DNA of 64,000 nucleotides. Origin: Eriocheir sinensis. Lineage: Eukaryota > Arthropoda > Malacostraca > Decapoda > Varunidae. The notes below the pieces were generated by a model. That model saw nothing but the letters and a program-made list of their open reading frames with translations, was not told the DNA's origin and did not search any database. The position numbers were made by a program, and so were the translations under genes. Below are positions 44,742-57,240 of this stretch, piece after piece (position 1 is the stretch's first letter; each line of letters opens with the position of its first letter). The stretch spans positions 7,419,804-7,483,803 of the forward strand of contig NC_066553.1 of assembly GCF_024679095.1 (NCBI RefSeq), in the 5' to 3' direction.

Positions 44742-44992
44742 GCCTCTTCCATTTAGCGTAACCCGTTTCTGGGTCGTGATCTGTTGAGTCCCTCATAGAG
44801 TCCCGACAACCTAAGATTTGGACGCCATTATTGGCCCTGTGTTTTCGCCGCGCTTTTCAAACACTAGCACACGCTCTCGCGGCGAAAACAGGGCCAATAA
44901 TGGCGTCCAAATCTTAGGCTGTCGGGACTCTATCTATCAAGGGACTCTACAGATCACGACCCAGAAACGGGTTACGCTAAATGGAAGAGGTC
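44742..44992. repeat. Near-perfect palindrome with 25 nt loop
   Basis: Left arm 44742-44852 and right arm 44878-44992 are inverted copies, sharing TTCGCCGCG, CCATTATTGGCCCTGT, ACCTAAGATTTGGACGCC and GCGTAACCCGTTTCTGGG. The copies differ by a few substitutions and an 8-10 bp insertion in the right arm. Confidence 0.92.
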
Positions 44993-45262
44993 TTATAGAC
45001 CTTGGTCGGAGGAGCTCACACGTATTCATGTCTCACACTGCTCTTCCAGAAATAGCATTTTCAGCTTTAGAGCAGACCAGTTTAACAGCTGGCTCTGGCT
45101 GCAGGACACAATTGGTGACTGATGATAATGCATAACATGGCTGCCAAGTTTTTCACTCGTACTACCTTAATGAATCAGTTCCTGTCCATGCAACCATTGG
45201 TGTGTGAAAATCAAATAAACATATTTTTATCTAAAATGTCTCATTCCTTTTTATGTAGCCTG

Positions 45263-45263
<1 letters not shown>

Positions 45264-45302
<39 letters not shown>
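45264..45302. repeat. (GT)n microsatellite
   Basis: Perfect GT run of about 39 bp. Confidence 0.95.
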
Positions 45303-45304
<2 letters not shown>

Positions 45305-45341
45305 AAATTGAGTAGGTAAAAGTATCAAAATAATGTTAGCC

Positions 45342-45762
<421 letters not shown>

Positions 45763-45954
45763 GTAACTCTATCGTGTATTTTCTCAGTCTTAGTTAGTGC
45801 AATTGATATACTTAATGGCGAAAACGAACGTTGGAAGTGTCACTTGTAACTGATTTTGCTGGCTAGTGTAATGAATATTTAAATACCTGTCTTTAGCGGG
45901 ATGAAGGTGAGTCCTTAAAATTTGAGAAGTGCGTCACTCACTGCATTTGCAGAT

Positions 45955-46075
45955 TGATTGATTGTTTATCGTTGCAAGTAAACAACAAAGGAGAAGGGAG
46001 GAGCATGCCATCCCAACCCCCAGGCAGTACAGTGTGATTATACAACTAAGGATACATGTGGTTACAGTAACTAGT
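45955..46075. repeat. Dispersed repeat (copy 2 of 2)
   Basis: Homologous to 10322-10440: TTGATTGATTGTTTATCGTT and GCCATCCCAACCCCCAGGCA. It lies inside the first intron of the proposed small gene. Confidence 0.75.
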
Positions 46076-47540
46076 ACATTTATTTTATTTATCCAATGTA
46101 AATGTGGTATTCAGTCTTTATGGGGAAAGCTAATCCCTCTTTAATTGTTGTATGAATCACTGATATATATCGTATAGGCGTAACGCTGGTTATAATTATA
46201 GTTAACTTCCTTGCTGATCGGCAAACTGGTAGTGTCCTTCTGATCAGCTCTAGTTGCGTCAGTTTCTTTAATTCGAGTTAGATCTGTGGTTTAGTGTCCT
46301 CGGAATGAATATACGTAGCTGTAGTGCTATGAAGTTATGATAGTTGAATGGCTTAGTCAGGCCCTATTGTTCAACTGTACCGTGCGTTAAAGGAGAAAAT
46401 TAAGCATGTGTGTTACAATCTCCTTTTTTCTGATCAGTGATTGTGCTTCCACTTTCATAACTTTTAAACGGTAATCTCCGTATTCTTGTATGTAATACCC
46501 AGTTTGTTTTCTTGGCCGTTCACATTGGAATTTATCAAATCGGATATACTGACGCTTCAAAGTATAAATTTATTGTTTCAGTGTTATTTAGAGCGATTAC
46601 TTGTTCGACACTAGGGTGTAACTATTGAAGGTTGTCATAATTTTACTAGAATTTTCATTTATAACTGCTATGGCTGCTCTCTTAGGACTATATATTTTCA
46701 TAATCTGTATTATTTGCCACTTGCATTCCTTTAATCTTGTTACTGATGGCATTTCTTACTTTTTTCTCACTTCTTTGTATATTTTTTCCAACCAGCCTTC
46801 AGTGTTAAAATTTTTTGCTTACCATTTCTAGTGTTCATTGCAGCACTTCCAACTTTACTTTATAATTTATGCTGCTTGGGTGTATAATTTGCTCCCCTTA
46901 AAGAGAATTAGGTCTTAGTTTCTCCATTTCTAAGCACTAAGTGATATTCCATCTAGTTGAAATTTATCAAAACTGTTCAGTGCATGGACAGAATAGACTA
47001 CTATTCTAATACTTTCCAATCAGTATGCAGTTTCGTCGGATTTTATTTTTTGAAAGTTTCTTGTTGTTCATATATTGCTACTTTTAGTTGTTACTTTTAG
47101 TTGGTAAAATCTGTTTTGACTTTCCACTAATATTTTATTTTTTTCATTCTAAGTTTTAATTCTTTTTTATTCAAAATTTCCATTCTAACAATAAATATGC
47201 AGGCAGCACTGACTAATTAGTTTACTATTAATAGGCAAGTTGATATGGGGTTTCAAATTACTCTTCTTACAGTTGTCATACTTTACACTGCAGAGGGCAG
47301 AGTCTGATATATAATTACCAGTGACGTTGTAAACAAAAACTTCTGTTTGTAACTTTAATAATTATTTTACAGAAAATCGGCTACATATTCTGCTAGCAAG
47401 CACATGCAAGTCATATGATAGATAACTACGTTTTGATAGTTATGTATCGGTAAATATAAGTGAATATCATGGTAGCTATACAAAAAGGTCTTTAAGAATC
47501 TTTAGAGAATAGTTGTTTCCTGCCTGTTAATTCTTTCCAG
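46076..47540. other. Presumed intron, AT-rich
   Basis: No exon, repeat family or RNA gene recognised between the proposed non-coding first exon and the first coding exon. Confidence 0.4.
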
Positions 47541-47666
47541 ATGCAGATACACTATCCATGGGGACATCTGCTGCTGCCACTTCTTACTCCGGCTGTGGGG
47601 CCTGCGATAATACTGAATTACATATTGAAACTTTACTGTTAGACTTGTGTGCTAATTTTTATGTTG
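47541..47666 (+). CDS. Small gene, coding exon 1 (with 5' UTR part)
   Basis: Begins after TTCTTTCCAG. Coding from 47558 for 36 residues plus one base. The frame is also open upstream through the exon start. Confidence 0.4.
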
Positions 47667-49199
47667 GTACTAAGCAGCTGAAGTTAAGTCAAGAGACTCC
47701 CTAATTTTCTTTCTTTTTTTTTTTTTTAATAATTTTTTTTTCCGTGGGATGTCGACTTTGTCTCCGGAGGCTTGTTTAGGTATCAATTATACCTCAACAG
47801 GGTTATACAGTACTATTGAAAAATCTAGAGGGGGACTGGGCTATATGACACACAGCTCGATTTTGCATGAGGCGACAAAGTACGTTTTTTTGGGCCTTTC
47901 GACAAAAACTTTCGTTTTGTACGAATCGCCCTTGTATGCTATAGGGGTGATTCGTACATGCTATTTTCACCCCCCAAAATTCATTTCAAATTATAATAAA
48001 TGATTTTTTGAGAGGACTGCCTTATCTTGGCCACCCCTATTACATGTCTTTTTCACCCCTGCAATATGAAATCAAACTTACATAAATGAGATTTTGCAGT
48101 GTTGAATAAAACAATTTTGCAGTGTTGAATAAAACAAACTTGCATCTTATATTGTTCTATTATCCAAACAGTGCAAAAATATACCTAGTTCTAACTATTT
48201 TCTAACACTGCCTCATTTCATGTTAAATGAGGGCAGGGGATGACTTAGCTATGTTGCAAAGTCTACAAACTTCACAGCACACGTACAATACTACAGATTT
48301 CAATTGCATTCATAAAATATTTGATTTCTCCTACTATTTCAACCATGTAACTAATTTTTGCTCACTATTATATGCCTGATGCTTAACTCTCTTCCTATTA
48401 AGTAAACTAAACTATTATGCAGCTTGTTTCATCTTATTTGTATATACTGTGAGGCCCCTCGTACAAGAGTTACCTTCCAACCAATATTGCAGCAACCACG
48501 TTGGATAAAAGCAGAGTATATAGTCATCACGTTAATATGCCTATTATTCATATTCAATACTTGACAGGATCACGCCCCATTCAATATGACAGCACTAATA
48601 TGCCTAAAAAAAAGGTTGCGAAGCACGACAATCTTCCCTCCTATTCACAAGCGCAGTGCCAAGGTAAACAAGAGCAGTCATCTTGTTTAAAGTCATGTCC
48701 GCTGTTGCTCTAAAAAAAAAAAATCTCGGTATACCCTTTTCGCCTTTGTCCTTCATCTTCCACCTTTTGATTAGTGTAGCTTGTCACAAACAGCCTTGTC
48801 AGGACCAGCAGGTCTGCTGTTGTTTGTGTATTGTATCCCCCACATCACCCTACTTGTGCTGAATAAATTTCCAACCAAAATCTGTATTATAAATGGTGAA
48901 ATTCAAAGCGTAGGCCCTATTACATACAGTTCCTGCTAGTTGTCTAGGGACAAAGTTTCTTCCTGTTAATATAGATTTTTTCACATTCCTGATATGATTT
49001 AAAGCTGTTATGATTTAAAGCTGTATCTTCTCATCCTTCTTGAAGTCTGACGTGTTTACACACCTTTAGTTCCTAGATTTATGGCTTGTATCATTCCTGC
49101 TGCTCAAGTCTCTCTAGTCCTCTTGGTCACTCGTTTCCAGGCCTTTGCTCTGCCAAGTCAAGATCTGATCTACAAGAATCAGGATATGGAACAGTATGA
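47558..49199 (+). CDS. Unrecognised small gene, about 87 residues in three coding exons
   Basis: Exons 47541-47666 (ATG at 47558), 48568-48663 and 49141-49199 (stop TGA). Acceptors TTCTTTCCAG, CTTGACAG and CGTTTCCAG; donors GTTG|GTACTA (weak) and CAAG|GTAAAC. Phases 1 and 1 join without a stop. The peptide starts MGTSAAATSYSGCGACDNTE, continues with ETLLLDLCANFYV, a basic MPKKKVAKHDN stretch that could act as a nuclear signal, and ends SRSDLQESGYGTV. No signal peptide or membrane segment. I do not recognise the family. A short overlapping upstream ORF starts at ATG 47541. Support is splice signals, phase consistency and a promoter-like region upstream; alternative: chance ORFs. Confidence 0.4.
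48568..48663 (+). CDS. Small gene, coding exon 2
   Basis: Codes SRPIQYDSTNMPKKK and HDNLPSYSQAQCQ between CTTGACAG and CAAG|GTAAAC, in phase 1 on both sides. Confidence 0.45.
49141..49199 (+). CDS. Small gene, terminal exon
   Basis: After a strong pyrimidine-rich acceptor, codes LCSAKSRSDLQESGYGTV and stop. No canonical AATAAA was seen before about 49790, which weakens the call. Confidence 0.45.
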
Positions 49200-49790
49200 A
49201 GAGGTGGATTACCTAGACCAATGCATGCAATATTATATATAGCCTTTATATAATCAGTGGGTGTTGCAGGTTATCGAAATGTTTGTGAAGATGAGAATTT
49301 CATATGGCAGGGAAAATGTAGCTTGCTACAAGTTAAGGTGCATGATATGTATAGAATTCTATATAGGGAAGCTGAAATAATACTTAGAGAGTGAGTGGCC
49401 AGTGTTTGTTGGTAAGAGCTCAGTGGGGAAATAGTCATTGATGGCTGAAATATGGAAGTTTCCTAACCTGTAGGGATATGAGAGTTGGTGAGGTGGGATG
49501 CCTAAACAATTGACTCCATTCATATCCCTCTGTGCGAAGGGATAGACCGTAGGCATGCTTGTAAACAGCTTCAGGGAAAACAAGCATACTTAGCATGTGC
49601 TGAAAACACTAAAATGGTTATAACTGATTAGGGATTTAGGAAATGGAGGGGATATGGACCTTAAATTTTTGCACTGAAAATAATTACGTTGTACAGAAAG
49701 ACCACAATTTACTTGAAAGATCCGGTCATTATGTATGGAGGTGGGTGAGTTTTGGTGTGATGTCACTATGGCTGTTTAATGGTTCTATGA

Positions 49791-49910
49791 GATAAATAAA
49801 AGCACAGTAGGAGCGTTGAATCATCGGCTGAACGTTAAAGGTACAGAGCAGATAAATAAAAGCACAGTAGGAGCGTTGAATCATCGGCTGAACGTTAAAG
49901 GTACAGAGCA
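49791..49910. repeat. 60 bp tandem duplication (two units)
   Basis: 49791-49850 and 49851-49910 read identical, starting GATAAATAAAAGCACAGTAG. Confidence 0.97.
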
Positions 49911-50149
49911 TTCTTTCGTGGCCGGTCTTTTTTTCCAGATGATTCAGTGTTCTTCATAGAAAGTGCATGGATGCTTCATAAAATATTTTATGGGATGAAT
50001 TTTATGGGATGAATGTGATATTCTATTAAGCTTGTTGAGCCATACACAGTTAGAGAGAAAAGATGGAGGGAGCAATTGAGTTAAAGGACAGAGACAGTTC
50101 TGTGTGGGCAAAGAAGGGTGTAATGAATGTCTTGCAGCAATCACAAGTT

Positions 50150-50480
50150 TACAGATGAAATGAGGTGCATGTGATGTGTCAGGATGGGAAGGAGAAAGCA
50201 GTGAAAGCCTGTGTGTGGGTGGCGTTGGGTGTGGATTGGTTCATATGGCTCGGACACGTGATGAGAATGAATCTGTGCAGGGAGTATCTGAGAACAGGAC
50301 TGAAGGAGGGTATGTCAAGGGGAGACCACCGGTGAAATAGATAAATTTAAATATAAATAAAGTCGATGGGTAGGCAAGGGATCAAGTGTGCTAGAACAGG
50401 AAATGTTGGGTTAGCTTCTGATGTTGCCACCCCTATGAGGAAAGTTCCCATGAGAGAACAGGGCATCAGAGATATAGCTA
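50150..50480 (+). pseudogene. RTE/Jockey-type non-LTR 3' end, decayed
   Basis: Across several frames the plus strand gives a VHMARTR-like segment, GRPPVK-like sequence near 50320 and a WLLMLPPL-GKFP-like end near 50420-50450. This is the same 3' pattern as the minus-strand fragment at 21950-22420. Confidence 0.55.
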
Positions 50481-50654
50481 GATAGATACAAGCAGAAAAT
50501 GGCAGCTGTACCGTCACTACTGGTAATGGTGCAAAAAAGTAGTACTGGGTAATCAGTACGTGAATATAAATATAAAGAATCAATACTGAAGAAGTTTACT
50601 TAACATTTTTCTATCATACTTACTATAATCCAAACATGTCGAGGCCGGTCTGAC

Positions 50655-50805
50655 GTTGGGTCATTTTCTCCCCTCTGCTCTGCCACACAGTCCCAACACC
50701 TCTCTTCCTCTTATATATAAGCTATAGGTAACATATTGTGTTACCTGAGAGGAAAAAATAGGTACTGGGACTGTGTGGCAGAGCAGAGTGGAGAAATGGA
50801 CCCAT
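50655..50805. repeat. Inverted repeat (hairpin)
   Basis: CTCTGCTCTGCCACACAGTC near 50674 pairs with GACTGTGTGGCAGAGCAGAG near 50769; the arms extend to ATTTTCTCC / GGAGAAAT outside and CTCTTCCTC / GAGGAAAAA-like sequence inside. Confidence 0.88.
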
Positions 50806-50887
50806 GGGAGCCAACGCCCAAGCGGACTTGACAATTTGGTATCACTATAGTTGGTCTTGCCTGAGGCGCGGTCAAGTGTGGACAGAT

Positions 50888-51003
50888 GAGCGTTACAAAG
50901 GAAGCCGCCGCCCAGATGCAGAAACAACACCACAGAGTTATCAAGGAGCGTTACAAAGGAAGCCGCCGCCCAGATGCAGAAACAACACCACAGAGTTATC
51001 AAG
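50888..51003. repeat. 58 bp tandem duplication (two units)
   Basis: 50888-50945 and 50946-51003 read identical, each starting GAGCGTTACAAAGGAAGCCG. Confidence 0.97.
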
Positions 51004-52059
51004 TGTGCGTGAGGTGGCCCAGCAAGTGTCGTCACAGCAACTTGGTCAGCAATATCAAGAAAAAACTTAAGCCACTGTCTTATTCCTGAGAAAATTCTGC
51101 ATCATATTAGCATAAATTGGGAACCATAATGTCAAGAAAAGTATACAATAAAGAAGGTTAAATAAAGTAGCACATAACCTTTTATTCACACTTATTCCCC
51201 TTCAACTCCTTAATGCTCACCTATTTTTCAGGGTATCAGTTCCTTGAGAATGTTTCCTGGATCTACACACTTTGTATTATGTTGGTATAGAATGCATCCC
51301 AATTCCAAAATATACAGAGGATCAAAATTGCCTTGGAACATGAACTATACCTTTATGCTGAATTACCTTGCATCATTATTTGCTTGAAGATATTCATTTG
51401 CTTGAAGATATTCAGTAATTCTAGCAATTTATATAATATATAAAAGACTATCATTATAACCACAGAATATATTGCTGACACACAGGAAACTCAGAAAAAA
51501 ACAGCCTATAGAAGTTTAATACACATATCTAGGCAGGACAAACTGGAATAGCTCCCTACTGCTGCTGTGTAGGAGCATCGGGTATGGGCTCTGAGGCTGG
51601 TAAACAAATCCCGAGGCAAATGAACTCTTTCGTGACACAGACTATGTTCCGAAGCAATTTTGACCCTCTAGATATTTTTACATTGAAATGTATTCTATAC
51701 CAATATAATCAGGGAACTGTGTAGGTTGTGTATACATGCCTGAAAATCCTACGATGAAAAATAGTTGAGTACTAAGGAGTTGAGGGAAAATAAGCATAAG
51801 AAAATGTCTGAGTTTATTTAGCCCTCATTTTCATATGTATTTTTTACATTACTGTTGCAGACTCATGCTTATGTAATGCTGAATTTTCTCAGAAAGACGA
51901 TGGTGGGCCCAGTTTTTCTTGATACTAAAGGCCAGTGTCAAGAACCTGGGTGGGGGTGTGAAAAAGGGCTTTAATAAAGGGATGTTAATAGGGTTTGGTT
52001 GCAAAAGAGCCAGGTAGAATACATAGCAACTGTTTTAAGTTAGATAAATTCAGATTAAA
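51004..52059. other. Gene-free stretch
   Basis: AT-rich. A small direct repeat of ATTTGCTTGAAGATATTC occurs near 51380-51415. No gene supported. Confidence 0.4.
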
Positions 52060-52245
52060 AAGGCAAGAATTAGTTTGGCATTAGCGTCGTGGATGAGTGG
52101 AAGGCTTGGCAGTCATGTCGTGGCTGCCAATACCATAGATACATTCAAGAAAAGGTTGGATAAACTCATGGACAGTGGGGTTAGGCTTACAGGAGCTGTC
52201 TTGTATGGGCCAACTGGCTGACTGCTTACGTTCTTAGGTAAAAGC
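52060..52245 (+). pseudogene. Non-LTR retrotransposon ORF2 C-terminus
   Basis: The plus frame reads WMSGRLGSHVVAANTIDTFK and KRLDKLMDSGVRL, the common carboxyl end of non-LTR RT proteins (…A.T...FK..LD..M). A 3' end only. Confidence 0.75.
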
Positions 52246-52454
52246 CCCCCCGCACTATGCTATGAAACTCTACGAACAACACACGCCAAATTTGAAATAC
52301 TACCCAAGTCTTCAAAGCTTTTTTTTTTTTTTATATCACACAATGAGTGAAAACAGATGAAGAAAGTGTACCGAGTGCCGACAATTTATGCTTAAAGATG
52401 TACAGATAGTACCAATTTCATGTAACAATAATTAGGGGAAAAGTTTGGAAAGTT

Positions 52455-52715
52455 TCGTTTAGTCGGCACAACATCTGTGGTCATATGCCGGAGAGAGACA
52501 GGAGGGGAAGGAATTATAGGAGAAGGGAACAGATCCCAGGAGACGGGACACAACCCCCGATTAATACCTGGTACCCATTCACTGCTGGGTGGACAGGGGC
52601 GTAGGGTATCGGAAAAGACGCCCAATATTTTCCACTCCGCCCGGGAATCGAACCCGGGCTCTCTCGGTTGTGAGCCGAGTGTGCTAACCACTGCACCACG
52701 AAGCCCCATAATTAA
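52455..52715 (-). mobile_element. tRNA-derived SINE, family C, full length
   Basis: The minus strand starts GGGGCTTCGTGGTGCAGTGG (A-box), then an anticodon-loop-like CGGCTCACAACCG hairpin with CAC in the loop, then CCCGGGTTCGATTCCCGGGC (intact T-arm and B-box). The body ends in GACTAAACGAAACTTTCC. The CAC loop suggests a tRNA-Val-like origin, but the acceptor stem does not close, so it is not a working tRNA gene. Confidence 0.9.
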
Positions 52716-52718
52716 GGT

Positions 52719-53048
52719 AAGCGGTGGCTGAGTGGATAGCGTGACGGCGCCGCGACCAGGACGACGCGGGTTCGCGCCCCACCCGGTGCCACAAGCTGGG
52801 ATTTTTCAGTCACCGCCGAGTGGCCTAAGACTACTCACATGCTGTCCAGAAGACCACCTATCAACCCGGACCCTAGATTCTAGGATAAAAGATGAGCCCC
52901 AGGGGGGGGGGCAGCATGAGCCAGTGCAAGATGGTGCCACTATAAACACTTGCCTGCGCCACGACGGACTGAGGCCGACCATCTGGCCCCATCAAGAAAG
53001 CCTACCGGCGCCATAGGCGTATACGTAAAAAAAAAAAAAAAAAAAAAA
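52719..53048 (+). mobile_element. tRNA-derived SINE, family A, full length
   Basis: Head GCGGTGGCTGAGTGGATAGC and a B-box altered to GGTTCGCGCCC, complete body and a 20 bp A-tail ending 53048. It stands head-to-head with the family C copy at 52455-52715. Confidence 0.9.
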
Positions 53049-54394
53049 TCAGTTGGCTACTCGAATTGTAACTCGGTACCTTTGTACCTCAGGCTTGCCC
53101 AACTATACAAGAGAAGTAGTTTGGATGTAAAAGCAAGTGTGGGGTCTATTGTGGATGAATGAGTAAGGAGCAATTCATTGAAGAGGTGAAAATGCAGAAT
53201 GAGGATTTATAATGGTATATGAAATTCAAGTATGAAGACTGAAGTGTTAGAGAGATCACCAGAGAGGTGGATTGACAAGCTTCAGGAAAATCACATTATG
53301 GATAGAGGTGGAAGACTTGTGTTACCATTCCAAAGACGAGGGTTAGAGCAAGAACTGCCTCAGGGCTTACTAGAGGAGACAGGATGTCAGAGCTATGGAC
53401 TGATGGATGGATGAATAGCTGTCCCACCTCCTGCATGTGTGTCAGGATGTCTCCCAGAGCTGAAGTTTTGAAGGAGCAGAAACAGCCTTTTATTTCTCAG
53501 CTCCATCCTTTAACCAGGGAAAGTCTGCATGGAGGCTTCCAGGCACCCAACTGATAGCCACTCTGGGATGACTAGTTTACTCCTCTGATCTGAAAGAAGT
53601 AATCAGTTATAGTTACCATTAAATCATTTTTTCCCCGACTCCCATCCTCTTCCTGGAGGCATCACTGCTTGGTCGGGGTTATTTTTGTTGTTTTTGATTG
53701 AAGAATAGCCTAAACCATGATGTAATTTCATTACGGATAAACATATTAGTAGAGATATATAAAGATGTCAGACATTAGAGGCCACATGAAACTTTGATCA
53801 CATAGAGGTAAGCGGTAAGGTAAAGTAATTAATCGGTCAGTCAATCAATGGGGACAACTGCCAGGGGGCGCTAGTGCGTTGCCTCGCCAAGTTTAAGAAA
53901 AAGACAATAATGTATTGAAGGATGATATAATGCTAGTTAAGCACAGTTACTCATTCATACTTACCAAGATTTATTTGTGAATAGCTACTATTCGAAAAAA
54001 ATAAGAATATTTTACCCATTCCTTTAATTTAGCAAAATGCCATGGCAGATTTGAAAAAAAAATTAAATTGCTATTTTGGAATGAGCAATACTGTAGATGA
54101 ATGTAAATAGTTTTATCGAGCATTTTCCCGTTTAAAAGACCCACGAACATTTAACATTTAGTTGGGGGCTCTCGGAACTATTAGGGAAGGGCCCCCGGCC
54201 GATGGACTGTAACACAGGTACGTATACGGTCCTGCCTTCAACCTGGAGCTACGAAGTGGAGCTACGAAGAACGTTTCAAATTTTACGCAAGACAAACGAT
54301 ATCAAATGTTGGTCATACTATGTAGAAAAATAGTTTAGTGATGGAGTGGAGAGGAAAGGAATGGGAGAAAGAGAATGGAATGGAGAGGAAAGTT
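53049..54394. other. Gene-free stretch
   Basis: An open frame 53232-53414 contains RSPERWIDKLQE, reminiscent of retroelement tails but too short to call. Otherwise nothing recognised. Confidence 0.4.
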
Positions 54395-54603
54395 TGGTTT
54401 AGTTGGCGCAACATCTGTGGTCATATGCCGGAGAGAGACAGAAGGGGAAGGAATTATAGGAAAAGGGAACAGATCCCAGGAGACGGGACACAACCTCCGA
54501 TTAATACCTGGTACCCATTCACTGCTGGGTGGACACTCCACTCCGCCCGGGAATCGAACCCGGGCTCTCTCGGTTGTGAGCCGAGTGTGCTAACCACTGC
54601 ACC
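54395..54603 (-). mobile_element. tRNA-derived SINE, family C, internally deleted
   Basis: Same head as the copy at 52455-52715 (nearly identical from 54603 to 54532) and same tail, but lacks about 39 bp between GCTGGGTGGACA and CTCCACTCCGCC. High similarity indicates a recent common source. Confidence 0.88.
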
Positions 54604-54901
54604 TATCTATCTGTTTGACTAGCTATTAAACTAACTATCTACCTACCTTCCTAACTTCTAAAAATTAACCATCTAACGATCTAATTAACCATAACTTCGA
54701 TTATCTTTTAAACTAACTCCCTAATAAAGTAACAATACTCGCCGCACGCTTAAGTTGCGGAATAGGGCCCCCTCACCCACTCAGAGTGTGTGTGTGTGTG
54801 CGCGCGCTGCTTGGTGGTGTCCTGGGATGAAGTCGTTTTGCCTACTACGGATAATACCTATTCCCACTGGTACTGAGGTTCACTTGCTTTCCTTTGTTAC
54901 T

Positions 54902-54906
54902 CACTC

Positions 54907-54948
<42 letters not shown>
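54902..54948. repeat. (CT)n microsatellite
   Basis: About 47 bp of CT; followed by a GTAATTTTGGCAATTTC / AGAAATTATAGCACTG short repeat remnant to 55019. Confidence 0.95.
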
Positions 54949-54951
<3 letters not shown>

Positions 54952-55019
54952 ATTTTGGCAATTTCTTTTGGGGGGGAGAGCTATGGTTCCCCTAGTCCCC
55001 CCAGAAATTATAGCACTGT

Positions 55020-55634
55020 GCTACTAATACTGCCACTACTGCTGCTATTAATTTAACGACTATCACTATTACAAACCCGAGTGGAATATGGCCGAAAGTC
55101 ACCTCAAGCTCCCATCACACACGGACTTGCACGCGCGGTGGGCTGAGACAGACTGACCAGCCGGCCCCCTCAGGCGCAGGTGACTCACCTGTCGTACTCA
55201 GCCTCCTGTGTTTGCCGATTTCCGACCCAAAAACTGCCTCCTCGATCCCAATAACTGCCTTCATATATAATTATCGTTGAAATGGTTCATTATTGGTGTT
55301 TTGGGGCAATGGCTATGGCTCAAAAACCGGTAAATACGAGGCTCTGAGTACGACAATCTGGCAACGGTGCAGGTGAGTCGACTCGTGAAGCCTCGGAACA
55401 CTGGCAACGGAACCATGGGACGAATCCTTCCTTTTTTTTTCACAACAAAGGAGACAGCTCAAGGGCACAAAAAAAGAAAACAATAATAAAGAAAAAGCCC
55501 GCTACTCGCTGCTCCTATAAAAATAATCAAAAGAGGTGGCATGCAATAGTCATTATGAGGCAAAACATTAAAACGGCGACCCATTCATGATTCGAAACGG
55601 ATTCATTCAAACTAAACAATAATACCCACTTCTG

Positions 55635-55679
<45 letters not shown>

Positions 55680-57240
55680 AGACCTTCTACTACCATCGCT
55701 AACAACAAATACGTTAATTACTACTGTTACGAGTAATAGAATCAATAATAATCAGTAATAACAACGATGATAATAATCTACCGTATATCGTCAGGTAAAT
55801 AAATCAAATCTGAGGAAAAAGTTGGAAAGTTTCGTTTAGTCGGCGCAACATCTGCAGTCATATGCCGGGAAATCAGAGGAAAGAAAAATAATGCTAACCA
55901 GGAAGTAAGGCATATGAAAATCCCCCTTGTGAAAATTAGCAATGGGCTGAGAGGCACTTGAGAGTTAAGAGCGCAAGAGGACAAATAAAAATAGAAGGTC
56001 GGAACTAAGCTGATACTTGCTGACTTGGATGGATTAATAACGAAAAAATTGGAGTTCAAACACTACCTTAATGAAAAAATATTAGATACGGCGTACTGTA
56101 CTTAGCGGAGACCAAATTAATGTTCATGTTTTGGATCCTGTGTCCCAAGCAGACTGTTGATACAGACGTCAATCAAGGAACTGAAATCACTCTCCAGGAA
56201 GAATAATCGGCCGGCAAAGCTGACCTCCTCCCTTAACTGGATAAAAACGACGAGGCTCAGCCAAGCAACCGGAGAGCACAAAATGGATATAAAAAAAACA
56301 GCAAAAAAGGGATAAGTTAAAAATAAGACACCAAAAAAAGGATATAAAAAAAACGTTAAAAAAGTACAGTAAAACGGAACACCAAGACCGACACATAAAA
56401 GCAAAAAAAAAGACTAAATACTTAAAAAAAGTATGATCCACTAACTATTTAACTATCTACACATCTACCTCTTAACTAGCTGTTTGACTAGCTATTAAAC
56501 TATTTACCTAACTCTGCGACTTGATAAAACACAAAGTATTATACAGCTACAATTCGCCGAAGGTCCCTCTTAGCTTTCAGAAGGTGATTTTTTTTATACA
56601 TGTGAGTAGAAAACGAATCAGCACACCAAAAACCGTTGATTACGTGTTATTTTGAGATGAATGCATAAGTATGAATTTAGTATCTCCGAATTGCCTCTCC
56701 GGCCGTTCGCTAGTTATACTCCTACTTCCTGCCTACTGCTGCCTTCTCAATTCTTCTATGTAACTATTTAAACGGTGATAGTTTACCATCCGTTGGTTTA
56801 CGCGAGTTTGTGTGAGTGAACACTTGTTCTGGCAGGGCACGGGCTCGGTAGGGGTCAGATTCATCAGGTTCGCCAGCTTGAAATGGGTGAACTACTGGAT
56901 GGTTTTACAAGCGGGTTGGGTAACTTTTTCAGTTCATTTCAAAATAACATGTGACAAGAGGGTTCTAATGTGCTGACTCGAATTCTATTCCCAAAATTAT
57001 GGAAAATTTAATTCTTTCAAAATTTACAGGGACCTAACGCATATACGTACGTAAACGAGGTTTTGACTAGTTAATTAAAATAGATGTAAGTTGAATTCAG
57101 TGTTTGGGTTCATCTCACTTTCAACTCGCCTCGCATGAAACTTACCAGCGACACGACAGAAGACATCGCAAGCGGCAGACACACGTTCGAAAAGGCCGAG
57201 AGTGAGAGGTGGTGGCATCGATCACATTGATTAGATAAAA
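55020..57240. other. Gene-free stretch with small repeats
   Basis: Holds (CT)n at 55638-55678, an A-rich segment at 56280-56440, and a fragment of SINE family C (GGAAAGTTTCGTTTAGTCGG at 55824-55843 up to 55868). No gene or RNA supported. Confidence 0.5.
55638..55678. repeat. (CT)n microsatellite
   Basis: About 41 bp of CT. Confidence 0.95.

Noticed and set aside
52640..52715. tRNA-Val(CAC)-like sequence considered as a true tRNA gene
   Set aside because: T-arm and anticodon arm look good but the acceptor stem does not pair and the sequence continues as a repeated SINE body.
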